The notes: generated from the sequence alone by a model not told the origin. Shown: positions 52,606-61,390, counted from the stretch's first letter. The stretch is 64,000 nt of DNA from Bog-257 sp963846715 (GCA_963846715.1 CAWJXA010000006.1:248001-312000); one strand, 5' to 3'. Translations and numbers: made by a program.

Positions 52606-53753
52606 GTGCCCAACCTTTACATCCTCGGCATCGAGAGTTCCTGCGACGAGACCGCGGCTGCCGTCGTGCGTTCCGGGGAGGAGCTCATCTCGAATGTCGT
52701 CTACTCGCAATACGTAACGCACCGGCCTTTCGGCGGAGTAGTCCCCGAACTGGCTTCCCGCGAGCATCTCCGCGCCATTGTTCCGGTTGTGCGCCAAGCG
52801 CTCGACGATGCCAGCAAGTCGTACAAAACGATCGATGCCATCGCCGTCACCAAGGGCCCCGGCCTCGCCGGTGCCCTTCTAGTTGGTCTCAGTTACGCTA
52901 AGGCACTCGCCTATGCGGCCAACAAGCCGCTCGTTGGTGTCAATCACCTTGAGGGCCACATCCACGCCGTCCTGTTGGAGGAGCGCCAGAAGGGCAATTA
53001 CGACCTGGAACTCCCGGTGCTCGCCCTGGTCGTGAGCGGCGGCCACACTCATCTCTTCCTGGTGGAAGGTGAGTCCGGCGCCTGGCGGTACCACGATGTG
53101 GGACACACCCGCGACGACGCCGCCGGCGAAGCCTTCGACAAGGTCGCCAAGCTGCTTGAGCTCGGATATCCGGGTGGCCCGGCCATCGATTTCCTGGCTA
53201 AGCACGGCAACCCGCAGGCGGTGAAATTTCCTTTCGCGCAGATCAAGCATCATGACCGCAATCCGCAGAATCGTCCTGCGGATGGCGAGTCGCGTGTGGA
53301 CTTTTCCTACAGCGGAATCAAGACCGCCGTCCTGCGCTATGTGGAAACTCACGACATGCGCGACGGAATTCTGCGACGTCGCCAGGCGCGTGGCGAATTC
53401 GGCGAGTCCCTCGCGCGAGGATTACCTCGCTGCATTGCGACCAGCCCACGCTCGATCTGGTCGCGTCGTTCCAGCGCGCCGTGGTAAACGACCTGGTCAG
53501 CAAGACGCTGCTGGCCGCACGCCAACATGACGTCGCTACCTTGCTTGTAACCGGCGGCGTCGCTGCCAATAGCGAGTTGCGAACCTCATTCGAACAACGC
53601 GCTCCCGAAGAGGGCTCGGCGGTCTACTTCCCTTCCCGAAAACTTTCCACCGACAACGCCGCCATGATCGCTGCCGCCGCCTATCCACGATTCCTGGCAG
53701 GCGAGTTCGCTGAGGCGGAACTGTCTGCCGACGCCGGGTTGCGGCTGCGATAG
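52606..53753 (+). pseudogene. tsaD: TsaD (t6A synthesis), interrupted by two +1 frameshifts
   Basis: From GTG 52606: ILGIESSCDETAAAVV, the metal site HLEGHIHAVLLE, VVSGGHTHLFLVEG, DDAAGEAFDKVAKLL and FSYSGIKTAV. Near 53385-53425 the frame shifts; SREDYLAA is in a second frame and DQPTLDLVASFQRAV, then VVNDLVSKTLLAA, ATLLVTGGVAANSELR and FPSRKLSTDNAAM in a third. Both shifts equal one extra base. Joined, the protein has about 380 residues with intact ASKHA motifs. tsaD is essential in most bacteria, so sequence error is more likely than loss. Gene callers would give 52606-53487 and 53481-53753. Confidence 0.88.
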
Positions 53754-53891
53754 TCGACCAAGACCTGCCCTAAAATCTCCACCTTGGCGATTTCGAAAGG
53801 ACGCAACTGCAATCCCCCAACACGAAGACTGCAACCGCTTCAAACACACCTCCGCACTCTCGCATACGTCGATCGCGGTTCGACCTTTTGC

Positions 53892-54098
53892 CTATTCGTC
53901 TTGGGGAGGGATTTTCGACTCGATGTCCATGTCGCGGAATTCACTCGATTCGAAGACTTCGCGGCATTCCATGCACTCGACGTATTCGGCGCCTTCATCT
54001 CGAGCGACAACCTGGACACGGGGATGCCGACAAGGCTGGTCCATAGCATTGCTCTGCGGGAAGTTGGGAGTTCGCTTGGCAGGCTGACTAAAGTTCAT
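53892..54098 (-). CDS. Small zinc-ribbon-like protein
   Basis: A 68-residue hydrophilic protein from ATG 54098. It has CRH at residues 23-25 and a CMEC pair (YVECMECREVFESSEFRD) that could bind zinc, and an acidic tail. No membrane segment. The ribosome site is weak (GGAC). Cys spacing suggests a real protein rather than a random ORF, but I cannot name the family. Confidence 0.5.
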   Translation of the reverse strand: MNFSQPAKRTPNFPQSNAMDQPCRHPRVQVVARDEGAEYVECMECREVFESSEFRDMDIESKIPPQDE

Positions 54099-54581
54099 AC
54101 AGTCCGCCCTGGCCGCCAGGGCATAAATGAAATTTCCGGTATTTTAGCCCGCAACCATCGGATGTCAAGCTTTTCCGACATACAGGAGTGTTAATTCTGA
54201 CTACCTGAGCCGGCCAAGAAGTGGCGGAAAATCTCCCCTTTAAGGGGACTGTCGCAGTTGCGTATCCTCCGACCCATACCCCGGAAATCCGGATACCGCA
54301 ATCCATCGGTGTTTGTTTTCTAATTCCAGATTTTCGTAATTCCAAGAAAACCAACCTTCATCTTGCCATCCCGGACAGCACGCCGAGTTCTCTATGATTT
54401 GTCATCCCGAGCGGACCGAAGCGGAGTCGAGGGACCTGCTGTTCCCTCCGATCTCAGCTGGTGCATGCGTCTTCGCCGCTTCGCACACCAAATATGCGAC
54501 TCTTTTTATCGGCATTCATTAACCCATTCCCTACCAGTTATTTACCGATAAATGCCCCCCCTTGCCATTCGCTGTCAGAAC
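54099..54581. other. Intergenic region upstream of iscR with a repeat fragment
   Basis: No gene seen. GTCATCCCGAGCGGACCGAA (54402-54421), followed by GCGGAGTCGAGGGACCTG, resembles a dispersed repeat fragment related to the element at 49502-49620. The last 100 bp lead into the iscR promoter. Confidence 0.5.
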
Positions 54582-54635
54582 TTGCTAAACTCCTCCGGCG
54601 CGGCGTAGAATCAAATTGCGACTGAATTGGTCGCA
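54582..54635 (+). promoter_or_regulatory. iscR: Putative iscR promoter and palindrome
   Basis: TTGCTA (54582-54587) and TAGAAT (54606-54611) are separated by 18 bp. Just downstream is a perfect 6-bp inverted repeat TGCGAC-N7-GTCGCA (54617-54635) at about +1 to +18. It could be an operator for IscR autoregulation; it does not clearly match the Escherichia IscR sites, so this is inference. Confidence 0.5.
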
Positions 54636-54659
54636 TATTCATCTGACCGACTGCTGGCT

Positions 54660-55133
54660 ATGCTGAAGCTGACCAAGAAAGCGGACTACGGACTGATCGC
54701 CATGCGGCATCTGGCTGAGCACGCTGACTTAGGCGCCTGTAGCGCCAAGGACCTGGCGGAGATGTACAGCATTCCTCAGGAGGCCCTGGCGAAGATCCTG
54801 CAGCGGTTGACCAAGGCGGGCCTACTGGTCTCGCAGTACGGCACCAATGGTGGCTACGTATTGGCACGTAATCCGCGGCAGATCAGCGCGTTTGATGTCA
54901 TCCGCGCGATTGAAGGACCTTTATTTATCACCTCGTGCAGCTCGGCCACCGAAGATTGCGAGCAGAGCGACCGCTGCACCGTCCGCGGGCCGCTGGCCAA
55001 GGTGAGCCGCAGCATCGAAGAAGTCTTAAACCGGTTGACCATTTGGGAGATGACGGAACCGGAGCCGGAGCCGGAGTCGGCGCCGGACCTGGTCACCTTG
55101 GGCTGGACGCCAAACAAGATTGAACACGTTTAG
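54660..55133 (+). CDS. iscR: Rrf2-family Fe-S regulator IscR
   Basis: A 157-residue winged-helix regulator from ATG 54660 (MLKLTKKADYGLIAMRHLAE); the frame from 54627 adds a non-homologous leader. The HTH is in CSAKDLAEMYSIPQEALAKI, wing in GTNGGYVLA. Three cysteines for a [2Fe-2S] cluster are Cys93, Cys100 and Cys106 (spacing 6 and 5). The fourth ligand of Escherichia IscR, His107, has no His counterpart (CTVRG). The C-terminus has an EPEPEPE run. It heads the isc cluster and should repress it when cluster-loaded. Confidence 0.9.
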   Translation: MLKLTKKADYGLIAMRHLAEHADLGACSAKDLAEMYSIPQEALAKILQRLTKAGLLVSQYGTNGGYVLARNPRQISAFDVIRAIEGPLFITSCSSATEDCEQSDRCTVRGPLAKVSRSIEEVLNRLTIWEMTEPEPEPESAPDLVTLGWTPNKIEHV

Positions 55134-55148
55134 GAGACGCCACAAGCA

Positions 55149-56414
55149 ATGAGCACGAATGTAATCACTGGCAATGGCAATCATACGGAAGTTAAGCTGC
55201 CAATCTACATGGATAACCACGCCACCACGCGGACCGATCCGCGAGTAGTGGAAGAGATGTTGCCGTACTTCACAGAGAAGTTCGGTAACGCGGCCAGCCG
55301 CAACCACGAATTCGGCTGGGTGGCCGAACAAGCGGTGGAGCAGGCGCGTGAGCGCATCGCTAAGCTGATTGGCGCGACTTCGAAGGAAATTATCTTCACC
55401 TCCGGCGCGACTGAAAGCAACAACCTTGCCATCAAGGGCGTCGCCGAGATGTACAAGGAAAAAGGCAATCACATCATCACCCAGGCCATTGAGCACAAGG
55501 CCGTGCTCGACACCTGCAAGCGCCTGGAGAAGTACGGTTTCCGCGTCACCTATCTGCCGGTGCAGAAGGACGGCCGCATCGATCTTGACGATCTGAAGCG
55601 CGCCATGGACGACAAGACCATCCTGGTGACCATCATGACCGCCAACAACGAAATTGGCGCGTTGCAGCCGATCCGCGAAATTGGCGCTCTTTGTCACGAG
55701 CGCGGCGTGCTGTTTCACACCGATGCGGTGCAGGCGATCGGCAAGGTGCCGTTCAACGTGATTCAGGACAACGTTGACCTGGCTTCGATCACGGCCCACA
55801 AGCTATACGGACCCAAGGGCGTTGGCGCGTTGTACGTACGCCGCAAGAATCCGCGCGTGCAACTGGTGGCGCAGATCGATGGTGGCGGCCACGAGCGCGG
55901 CATGCGTTCAGGCACGCTGAACGTTCCCGGCATTGTGGGCCTCGGCAAGGCTTGCGCGATCGCGAGCGAGGGCATGGCGGAAGAAGCGGTGAAGCTCGCC
56001 GCCCTGCGTGACCGCTTGAAAGACGCCATCATGGGCCAACTCGACGAGGTTTACATCAATGGTTCGGTCGAGCACCGTCTGCCGGGCAACTTGAACATTA
56101 GCTTTGCCTACGTGGAAGGCGAATCGCTGCTGATGGGCATCAACGATATTGCGGTTTCAAGCGGATCGGCATGCACCTCCGCGACGCTGGAACCATCTTA
56201 TGTATTGAAGGCTCTCGGTGCGGGCGATGACCTGGCGCACAGCTCGATCCGGTTTGGTCTGGGGCGCTTTAACACCCAGGCCGAAGTGGATTATGTGGCT
56301 GAGCGCGTGGTCGACACGGTGAAGCGCTTGCGTGAACTCTCGCCTCTGTACGAAATGGCGAAAGAAGGAATCGACCTGACGAAGGTTCAATGGGCAGCCG
56401 AGCCGACGCACTAG
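55149..56414 (+). CDS. iscS: Cysteine desulfurase IscS
   Basis: A 421-residue PLP enzyme taking sulfur from cysteine for Fe-S assembly. Features: YMDNHATTRTDPRVVEEMLP, FTSGATESNNLAIKG, the PLP Lys in SITAHKLYGPKG, and the active-site loop SSGSACTSATLEPSYVLKAL with the persulfide Cys. About 15 residues at the N-terminus are extra. It begins 15 bp after iscR, so co-transcription is expected. Confidence 0.95.
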   Translation: MSTNVITGNGNHTEVKLPIYMDNHATTRTDPRVVEEMLPYFTEKFGNAASRNHEFGWVAEQAVEQARERIAKLIGATSKEIIFTSGATESNNLAIKGVAEMYKEKGNHIITQAIEHKAVLDTCKRLEKYGFRVTYLPVQKDGRIDLDDLKRAMDDKTILVTIMTANNEIGALQPIREIGALCHERGVLFHTDAVQAIGKVPFNVIQDNVDLASITAHKLYGPKGVGALYVRRKNPRVQLVAQIDGGGHERGMRSGTLNVPGIVGLGKACAIASEGMAEEAVKLAALRDRLKDAIMGQLDEVYINGSVEHRLPGNLNISFAYVEGESLLMGINDIAVSSGSACTSATLEPSYVLKALGAGDDLAHSSIRFGLGRFNTQAEVDYVAERVVDTVKRLRELSPLYEMAKEGIDLTKVQWAAEPTH

Positions 56415-56426
56415 AGGCTTTGAAAG

Positions 56427-56486
56427 GGCACGGCTTCAGCCGTGCCGCCAGAGCAATTTTTGGATCGAGAGCCGGCTTCAGCCGGC
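56427..56486. repeat. Two GGC-TTCA-GCC hairpins between iscS and iscU
   Basis: GGCACGGC-TTCA-GCCGTGCC (56427-56446) and GCCGGC-TTCA-GCCGGC (56471-56486). The loop is constant while stem sequences differ and stay paired. They belong to the same hairpin family as those at 58585, 58631, 60787 and 49522. Confidence 0.75.
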
Positions 56487-56515
56487 GATAGAGTTTCGCA
56501 ACTTAGGAGATAACG

Positions 56516-56941
56516 ATGGCATACAGTGACAAGGTTTTGGACCACTATTCGAATCCCCGCAACGTGGGTTCGCTCGACAAGAACAGCGCTGAGGTGGGTA
56601 CCGGCCTGGTGGGTGCACCGGAGTGCGGCGACGTCATGAAGCTGCAGATCAAGGTCAATCCCACCACCAACATCATCGAAGACGCCAAGTTCAAGACGTT
56701 CGGGTGCGGCTCGGCGATTGCATCGTCTTCCCTGGCCACCGAGTGGGTGAAGGGCAAGACCGTCGATGAAGCGCTCACTATCCGCAACACCGACATCGTG
56801 AAGGAACTATCGCTGCCTCCGGTGAAGATCCACTGTTCGGTGCTGGCGGAAGATGCAATCCGCGCCGCCATCGGCGACTGGAAGAAGAAGAACGGCCAGC
56901 CGAGCCAGGCGCAGCCGGTTCAGGTTGAGCAGCGGGCGTAA
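56516..56941 (+). CDS. iscU: Fe-S scaffold protein IscU
   Basis: A 141-residue scaffold on which clusters are built. It has the start DKVLDHYSNPRNVGSLDK and three Cys ligands in PECGDVMKLQ, FGCGSAIASSS and VKIHCSVLAEDA, plus Asp39 of the CGD. The C-terminal Gln-rich tail is extra. LPPVK, the HscA-binding motif, is present (SLPPVKIHC), which fits the hscB-hscA pair downstream. Confidence 0.95.
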   Translation: MAYSDKVLDHYSNPRNVGSLDKNSAEVGTGLVGAPECGDVMKLQIKVNPTTNIIEDAKFKTFGCGSAIASSSLATEWVKGKTVDEALTIRNTDIVKELSLPPVKIHCSVLAEDAIRAAIGDWKKKNGQPSQAQPVQVEQRA

Positions 56942-56998
56942 GCTGAGCGTGAGGATCGGCTCGCCAAGTCTCGCGATCTGGCGCGCCGAAACATAACT

Positions 56999-57379
56999 AT
57001 GAGCACGGTCAACATTGAAAATCCGGCCCAGACGCCCGCGCCCGCCGCCAAAGGCATTCAGGTGACGGAAAAAGCGCTGGCGCGCATTCGCCTGGCGATG
57101 GCAAAGGAAAACATTTCGCCGACCGAGGGCGGACTGCGTCTGGGCGTGCAGGGTGGCGGTTGTTCGGGACTGAGTTACAACATCCGCTTCGACACGCAGC
57201 CGCGCGAGCGCGATCGCGTCTTTCAGTTTGAGGACGTTCGCGTCTTTGTCGATCCGAAGTCGTTCATTTATCTGCACGGCATGATTCTCGATTACGAAGA
57301 GAGCCTGATGCATCAGGGCTTCTCCTTCCAGAATCCAAATGCCAAAAAGTCCTGCGGCTGCGGCACCTCGTTTTCTTAA
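56999..57379 (+). CDS. iscA: A-type Fe-S carrier IscA
   Basis: A 126-residue A-type carrier with the ligand cysteines GGGCSGLSYN and the C-terminal CGCGTSF. Residues 1-17 form an Ala/Pro-rich N-terminal extension. YNIRFDTQPRERDRVFQFED fits the family. It follows iscU by 57 bp and probably passes clusters to apo-proteins. Confidence 0.93.
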   Translation: MSTVNIENPAQTPAPAAKGIQVTEKALARIRLAMAKENISPTEGGLRLGVQGGGCSGLSYNIRFDTQPRERDRVFQFEDVRVFVDPKSFIYLHGMILDYEESLMHQGFSFQNPNAKKSCGCGTSFS

Positions 57380-57787
57380 GCAATGGTGGCGGCGCCCGAA
57401 TGTGGCCGGCTGAAGGATGGGGATTCCGCGGCTGTGGAATTCCGGGGCGCTTGGTTCGCCCGGCTGTGAACGAGTTACGCAAAACCCAGCCCCGCAGAGG
57501 CGAAACAAGATTAGCCCAGGGCGGAAGCCCTGGGTAAGCCGGGAGTTGGACTTGAGTCCCTTCAGGGACGGCACAACGTTAGTATTCGCCAATGTTGGTA
57601 TTCGCCAATGAAATTTGTTGACGAAGATCCAGCGCCGTAGGCGCGGCTCAGTATAGCCCAGCACGGAGCCGCAGGCGGAGTGCTGGGTTGGGTGGAATAC
57701 TTCCGAGTCCCTTAGGGACGGGACCGTCGCTCAAGACGACAGAGCGGATGAGAGACTACGGGAACGTTTTCAGAAATCAAGGATCGC
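57380..57787. repeat. Intergenic repeat block between iscA and hscB
   Basis: No gene seen. Modules include CCCAGGGCGGAAGCCCTGGG (57520-57539), GTCCC-TTCA-GGGAC (57556-57569), an ATAGCCCAGCACGG...CTGGGT segment (57652-57690) and GTCCC-TTA-GGGAC (57707-57719). TATTCGCCAATG is doubled near 57581-57610. The 57652-57723 part aligns with 15157-15228, which shows a dispersed composite repeat. Confidence 0.75.
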
Positions 57788-58567
57788 ATGGCTCTGACTG
57801 ACCACAAAAAAACCGAAGACAACGGCATCTTGGTCGTGCACCAAAGCAGGCCGACCAAAGCGAATTGCTGGTCTTGCGGTGCCATGCGCGCAGCTCACTT
57901 TTGTCAGGAGTGCGGCAAAGTTCAGCCGCCGGCCCCGGTGGACTATTTCACTTTCTTCGGGCTCCCCTTCCGGCTAAACCTGGAAACGGAAAAACTCGAG
58001 CGCGAATTCTATGCACTCAGCCGGCACTTGCATCCCGACATCAACGCGGTCAACAGCGATCGCGAACAGCGCTGGAGCCTGGAAAAGAGTTCGCAGCTCA
58101 ACGATGCCTACCGCACCTTGAAGGATCCCATCACACGCACGGAGTACCTGCTGCGATTGCAGGGCGTGCAGATGGAAGAGCAGTCTAAGGCGGCCACGGA
58201 AGAAGCGCGGCGCACCGGCAAGCTGAAGAAGCAAGTTGTTCCTCCCGATCTGCTGGAGCAGGTCTTTGAGCTGAACATGCAGCTCGAAGAGATGCGAATG
58301 AACAAGAAGATGGGAGAGCTCGACCGCGATCTTCAGCGAGAGCTACAAGACTCGAAGAAGCAGTTGCAAGCCAAGTACAACGCCCTTCTCGACGAGTTGC
58401 GTGCAGCATGGAACGACTGGGATGCCTTGATCGACCGCGCCGAGCAAGGCGGCAACGTATTGGATGAAGATCGCATAGCGGTGCGCGACAAGATGGTAGA
58501 TGTGCTGAATCGCCGTAACTACCTGCGCAATCTGCTCCGCGATATTGATGAAGTATTAGAAAACTGA
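57788..58567 (+). CDS. hscB: Fe-S co-chaperone HscB with N-terminal zinc ribbon
   Basis: A 259-residue J-protein that brings IscU to HscA. Residues 27-42 carry CWSC-x8-CQEC, a four-Cys zinc ribbon like that of human HSC20 and absent from Escherichia HscB. The J domain follows (DYFTFFGLPFRLNLETEKLE, then HPD at 82-84 and SSQLNDAYRTLKDP), with the IscU-binding helical C-domain after about 130. An extra charged coiled coil (MRMNKKMGELDRDLQRELQD) makes it longer than usual. Confidence 0.92.
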   Translation: MALTDHKKTEDNGILVVHQSRPTKANCWSCGAMRAAHFCQECGKVQPPAPVDYFTFFGLPFRLNLETEKLEREFYALSRHLHPDINAVNSDREQRWSLEKSSQLNDAYRTLKDPITRTEYLLRLQGVQMEEQSKAATEEARRTGKLKKQVVPPDLLEQVFELNMQLEEMRMNKKMGELDRDLQRELQDSKKQLQAKYNALLDELRAAWNDWDALIDRAEQGGNVLDEDRIAVRDKMVDVLNRRNYLRNLLRDIDEVLEN

Positions 58568-58584
58568 GCGGGCGCTCGGGTAGT

Positions 58585-58646
58585 GCGGGCCTTCAGGCCC
58601 GCGTTCAAGCTGATCGTTTTATTGATTAGAGTCGGCTTCAGCCGAC
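58585..58646. repeat. Two GGC-TTCA-GCC-type hairpins between hscB and hscA
   Basis: GCGGGCC-TTCA-GGCCCGC (58585-58602) and GTCGGC-TTCA-GCCGAC (58631-58646). Loop TTCA is constant and stems are compensated. A fragment of another repeat (GCTCAGGATGACAC) ends near 58727. Confidence 0.75.
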
Positions 58647-58749
58647 GGCACGAGCAGGCGGGAAACATTGCGGGTTGATGTAGGGGGTCCTTCGACTCCT
58701 AGCTTTGCTCGTCGCTCAGGATGACACAGCGCTTTGGTGCAAGCCAAGA

Positions 58750-58798
58750 GCTAATGGCTAATGGCTAACGGCTAACGGCTAACTGCTAATGACTAACG
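58750..58798. repeat. Heptamer tandem-repeat array running into hscA
   Basis: Seven units: GCTAATG, GCTAATG, GCTAACG, GCTAACG, GCTAACT, GCTAATG, ACTAACG. The hscA start codon ATG (58789-58791) is the end of the sixth unit and codons 2-3 come from the seventh. No ribosome site exists between the array and the start. Confidence 0.85.
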
Positions 58799-60691
58799 AA
58801 CGCATCGTCGGAATCGATCTCGGCACCACCAACTCGCTGGTGGCCTACATGGAAGGCGACCGTCCTGTCGTCATTCCCGGCGAGGACGGGCTCAACCTCG
58901 TGCCTTCGGTCGTCGCGCTGGACGAGAACGGCCAGATCGTCGTCGGCAGCGCCGCCCGCAAATACCTGATCGAAACTCCCGAGCGCGCTGTGTACAGCGT
59001 CAAGCGCCTGATGGGACGCGATGTCGAGGATGTGCGCGACGAGCTGAAGCTCTTCCCTTTCCGGCTGGCCGACGATCTCGCGCCGGGTGAAGTGCTGCGC
59101 ATCAAGCTTGGCGATAAGACCTTTACACCGCCGGAAATCTCGGCTTTCATCCTGCGCCAACTGAAGCGCAACGCCGAGCGCTATTTTGCCGCGCCCGTGA
59201 CGAAGGCTGTCATCACCGTGCCCGCGTACTTCAACGATGCGCAGCGGCAAGCCACCAAGGATGCCGGACGCATCGCGGGCCTCGAAGTTCTGCGCCTGGT
59301 GAATGAACCCACTGCCGCCTCACTCGCCTATGGTCTCGACAAGAAGAATGCGGAGACGGTTGCGGTTTACGACTTGGGCGGCGGCACCTTTGACATTTCG
59401 ATTCTCAAATTGCACGAAGGCATCTTCGAGGTGATCGCCACCAATGGCGACACTCACCTCGGCGGCGACGACATCGACAACCTGCTGATCACCATCGCGC
59501 TGCACGATATCCAGGGCGATTTGGCGATTGACGTCCGCCGCAACGCCGAGATCGTGCAGGCCATTCGCAAGGCGGTCATCGAGGCCAAGATTGCGTTGTC
59601 GTCCGCCGACAAGACGACGCTCGACGTTGCGCTTCCCAGCGGACAAGCGCTATCAGCGCGAGATTACGCGCGCGCAATTTGAGCAGCTGATCCAACCTGT
59701 TATCGATCGCACGGTCGCCCCGGTGCGCCAAGCGATGAAGGACGCCGGCCTGACCAATAAGCAGATCAACGAAGCAGTACTGGTCGGCGGTTCCACGCGT
59801 ATCCCGCGGGTACGCCAGCTTGTCGAGGAGATGTTCGAACGCACTCCCCATAGCGACTTGAATCCCGACGAAGTAGTTGCGCTGGGCGCGGCCATACAGG
59901 CGCACATCCTTGCCGGTGGCTCCGAAGCTACCAAGGAAATGTTGCTGCTCGATGTGACGCCGTTGTCGCTCGGCATTGAATCGCTGGGCGGAGGCGTGGT
60001 GAAAATCATTCATCGCAACTCGACGATTCCCGCGTCGGCGACCGAGCACTTTACAACTGGCGTGGAAGGCCAGACCAACGTCGCCGTCCACGTTCTACAA
60101 GGCGAGCGCGAACTGGCCAGCGACTGCCGCTCCCTAGCGCGCTTCGATCTGAAAGGCATCCCGCCCATGCCGGCAGGACTGCCGCGCATCGAAGTTAAAT
60201 TCCTGATCGATGCGAACGGGATATTGCATGTCTCCGCGCGCGAGCTGCGCAGCGGCAAGGAAGCTGAAATTCAAGTGCAGCCCAGCTACGGCCTTACCGA
60301 CGAGCAAGTCGAGAACATGATCCTCGACTCGTTCGACAACGCCGAAGAGGATTTCCGCCGGCGTCAGGTCATTGAAGCGCGCAATGAAGCCGAAACCATG
60401 CTTACAGCGCTGGAAAAGGGCCGCAATAATTCTGCGTGGGAACAACTGTCGTCGAAGGAGCGCAGCACCGTCGGCAAACTGGAAGCAGGGCTCCGCGCCG
60501 TGATGAAGGAAGACGATTACCAGGCCATTCGAACGGCTATTGATGCCTTGAACCAGGGCACCATGCATCTTGCCGAGTTGATGATGGAGTCCGCGGTGGG
60601 TACTGCGTTGAAGGGACAGAACATGAACACTGCCGATGTGGGCGAGGGGCCTGAGTCTCCGCATCCCATCGCGCAAGCGGAAATTAAATAG
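58789..60691 (+). pseudogene. hscA: HscA (DnaK-type Fe-S chaperone) with a +1 frameshift
   Basis: The N-terminal part (58789-59682) is a Hsp70 ATPase: IVGIDLGTTNSLVAYMEGD, VPAYFNDAQRQATKDAG, NEPTAASLAYGLD, VYDLGGGTFDISIL. After ALPSG the frame shifts; the rest reads KRYQREITRAQFEQLI, VLVGGSTRIPRVRQLVEEM and the substrate domain (LLLDVTPLSLGIESLGGGV). One extra A at 59643 (AGCGGACAAG) accounts for it. Joined length is about 633 residues, slightly longer than Escherichia HscA. It releases the cluster from IscU with HscB. Gene callers would give 58789-59682 and 59528-60691. Confidence 0.88.
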
Positions 60692-60693
60692 GA

Positions 60694-60728
60694 GCTAGAG
60701 GCTAGGGGTTAGTGGATAGTGAATGATG
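60694..60728. repeat. Degenerate heptamer repeat after hscA
   Basis: GCTAGAG, GCTAGGG, GTTAGTG, GATAGTG, AATGATG: five diverged 7-base units in phase. They start 3 bp after the hscA stop. Confidence 0.55.
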
Positions 60729-60786
60729 GGATTAATGCTTAATTCGCAGCGTCATCGAACGGGCGTTGCGACAAGGTTTGTATCAG

Positions 60787-60840
60787 GGCATGGCTTCAGC
60801 CATGCCGCAAAGACCTCATTTTCGATTGGGCTTTAGCCCC
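60787..60840. repeat. Hairpins upstream of fdx
   Basis: GGCATGGC-TTCA-GCCATGCC (60787-60806) and GGGC-TTTA-GCCC (60828-60839), the same hairpin family as in the other isc gaps. The fdx ATG follows 31 bp later. Confidence 0.7.
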
Positions 60841-60870
60841 CCCATAACCCGGCACAAGAGCACAAAATCT

Positions 60871-61296
60871 ATGGCAGACGAAAAAACACAAAGCGGCGGA
60901 ACGGCGACGGAAGAGGCCCTCGGGCCGAATACTGTCCGGCTTACCTTCCTGCCCGAGAACAAGACATTTGAATTTGAACACGGCAAGCTTCCCTATCAGG
61001 AGCACGGCAAGCCCGAGTCGATCCTCGATGTGGCCATGAATTTCGGCCTGCATCTGGAGCATGCCTGCGGCGGAAACTGCGCCTGCACCACCTGCCACGT
61101 CGTGGTGAAGAAGGGCAAAGAGCTGCTCAACGAAATGGACGATGACGAAGCCGACCGTCTTGACATGGCTGCCGACCTGCAGCTCAACTCACGCCTGGGA
61201 TGCCAGACCGTGATCGAAAAACCCGGCGAAGTGGTGGTCGAGATTCCGTCCTGGAATCGCAATTACGTTTCCGAGGCGGCCACTCACCACGATTGA
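60871..61296 (+). CDS. fdx: [2Fe-2S] ferredoxin, ISC type
   Basis: A 141-residue adrenodoxin-type ferredoxin. Cluster ligands are in HACGGNCACTTCHVVV (C-x5-C-x2-C with one extra Cys) and SRLGCQT. An N-terminal 15-residue hydrophilic extension precedes VRLTFLPENKTFEFEHGK. It donates electrons in cluster assembly. ATG 60871 is preferred; the frame upstream to 60766 is made of repeat sequence. Confidence 0.92.
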   Translation: MADEKTQSGGTATEEALGPNTVRLTFLPENKTFEFEHGKLPYQEHGKPESILDVAMNFGLHLEHACGGNCACTTCHVVVKKGKELLNEMDDDEADRLDMAADLQLNSRLGCQTVIEKPGEVVVEIPSWNRNYVSEAATHHD

Positions 61297-61309
61297 GTTT
61301 CGGCTGGAT

Positions 61310-61377
61310 TGTGATCCCGAACTGGCTTTAGCCGTGCGGGATCTGATTTTGGGCCTGCCGGCCCGCACTAACTTTAT
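61310..61377. repeat. Repeat fragment between fdx and iscX
   Basis: ATCCCGAACTGGCTTTAGCC (61313-61332) with a GGC-TTTA-GCC hairpin, then GTGCGGGATCTGATTTTGGG and CCTGCCGGCCCGCAC. It is a variant of the hairpin family found in other gaps of this cluster. Confidence 0.5.
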
Positions 61378-61390
61378 TTTTGAGAGACCT

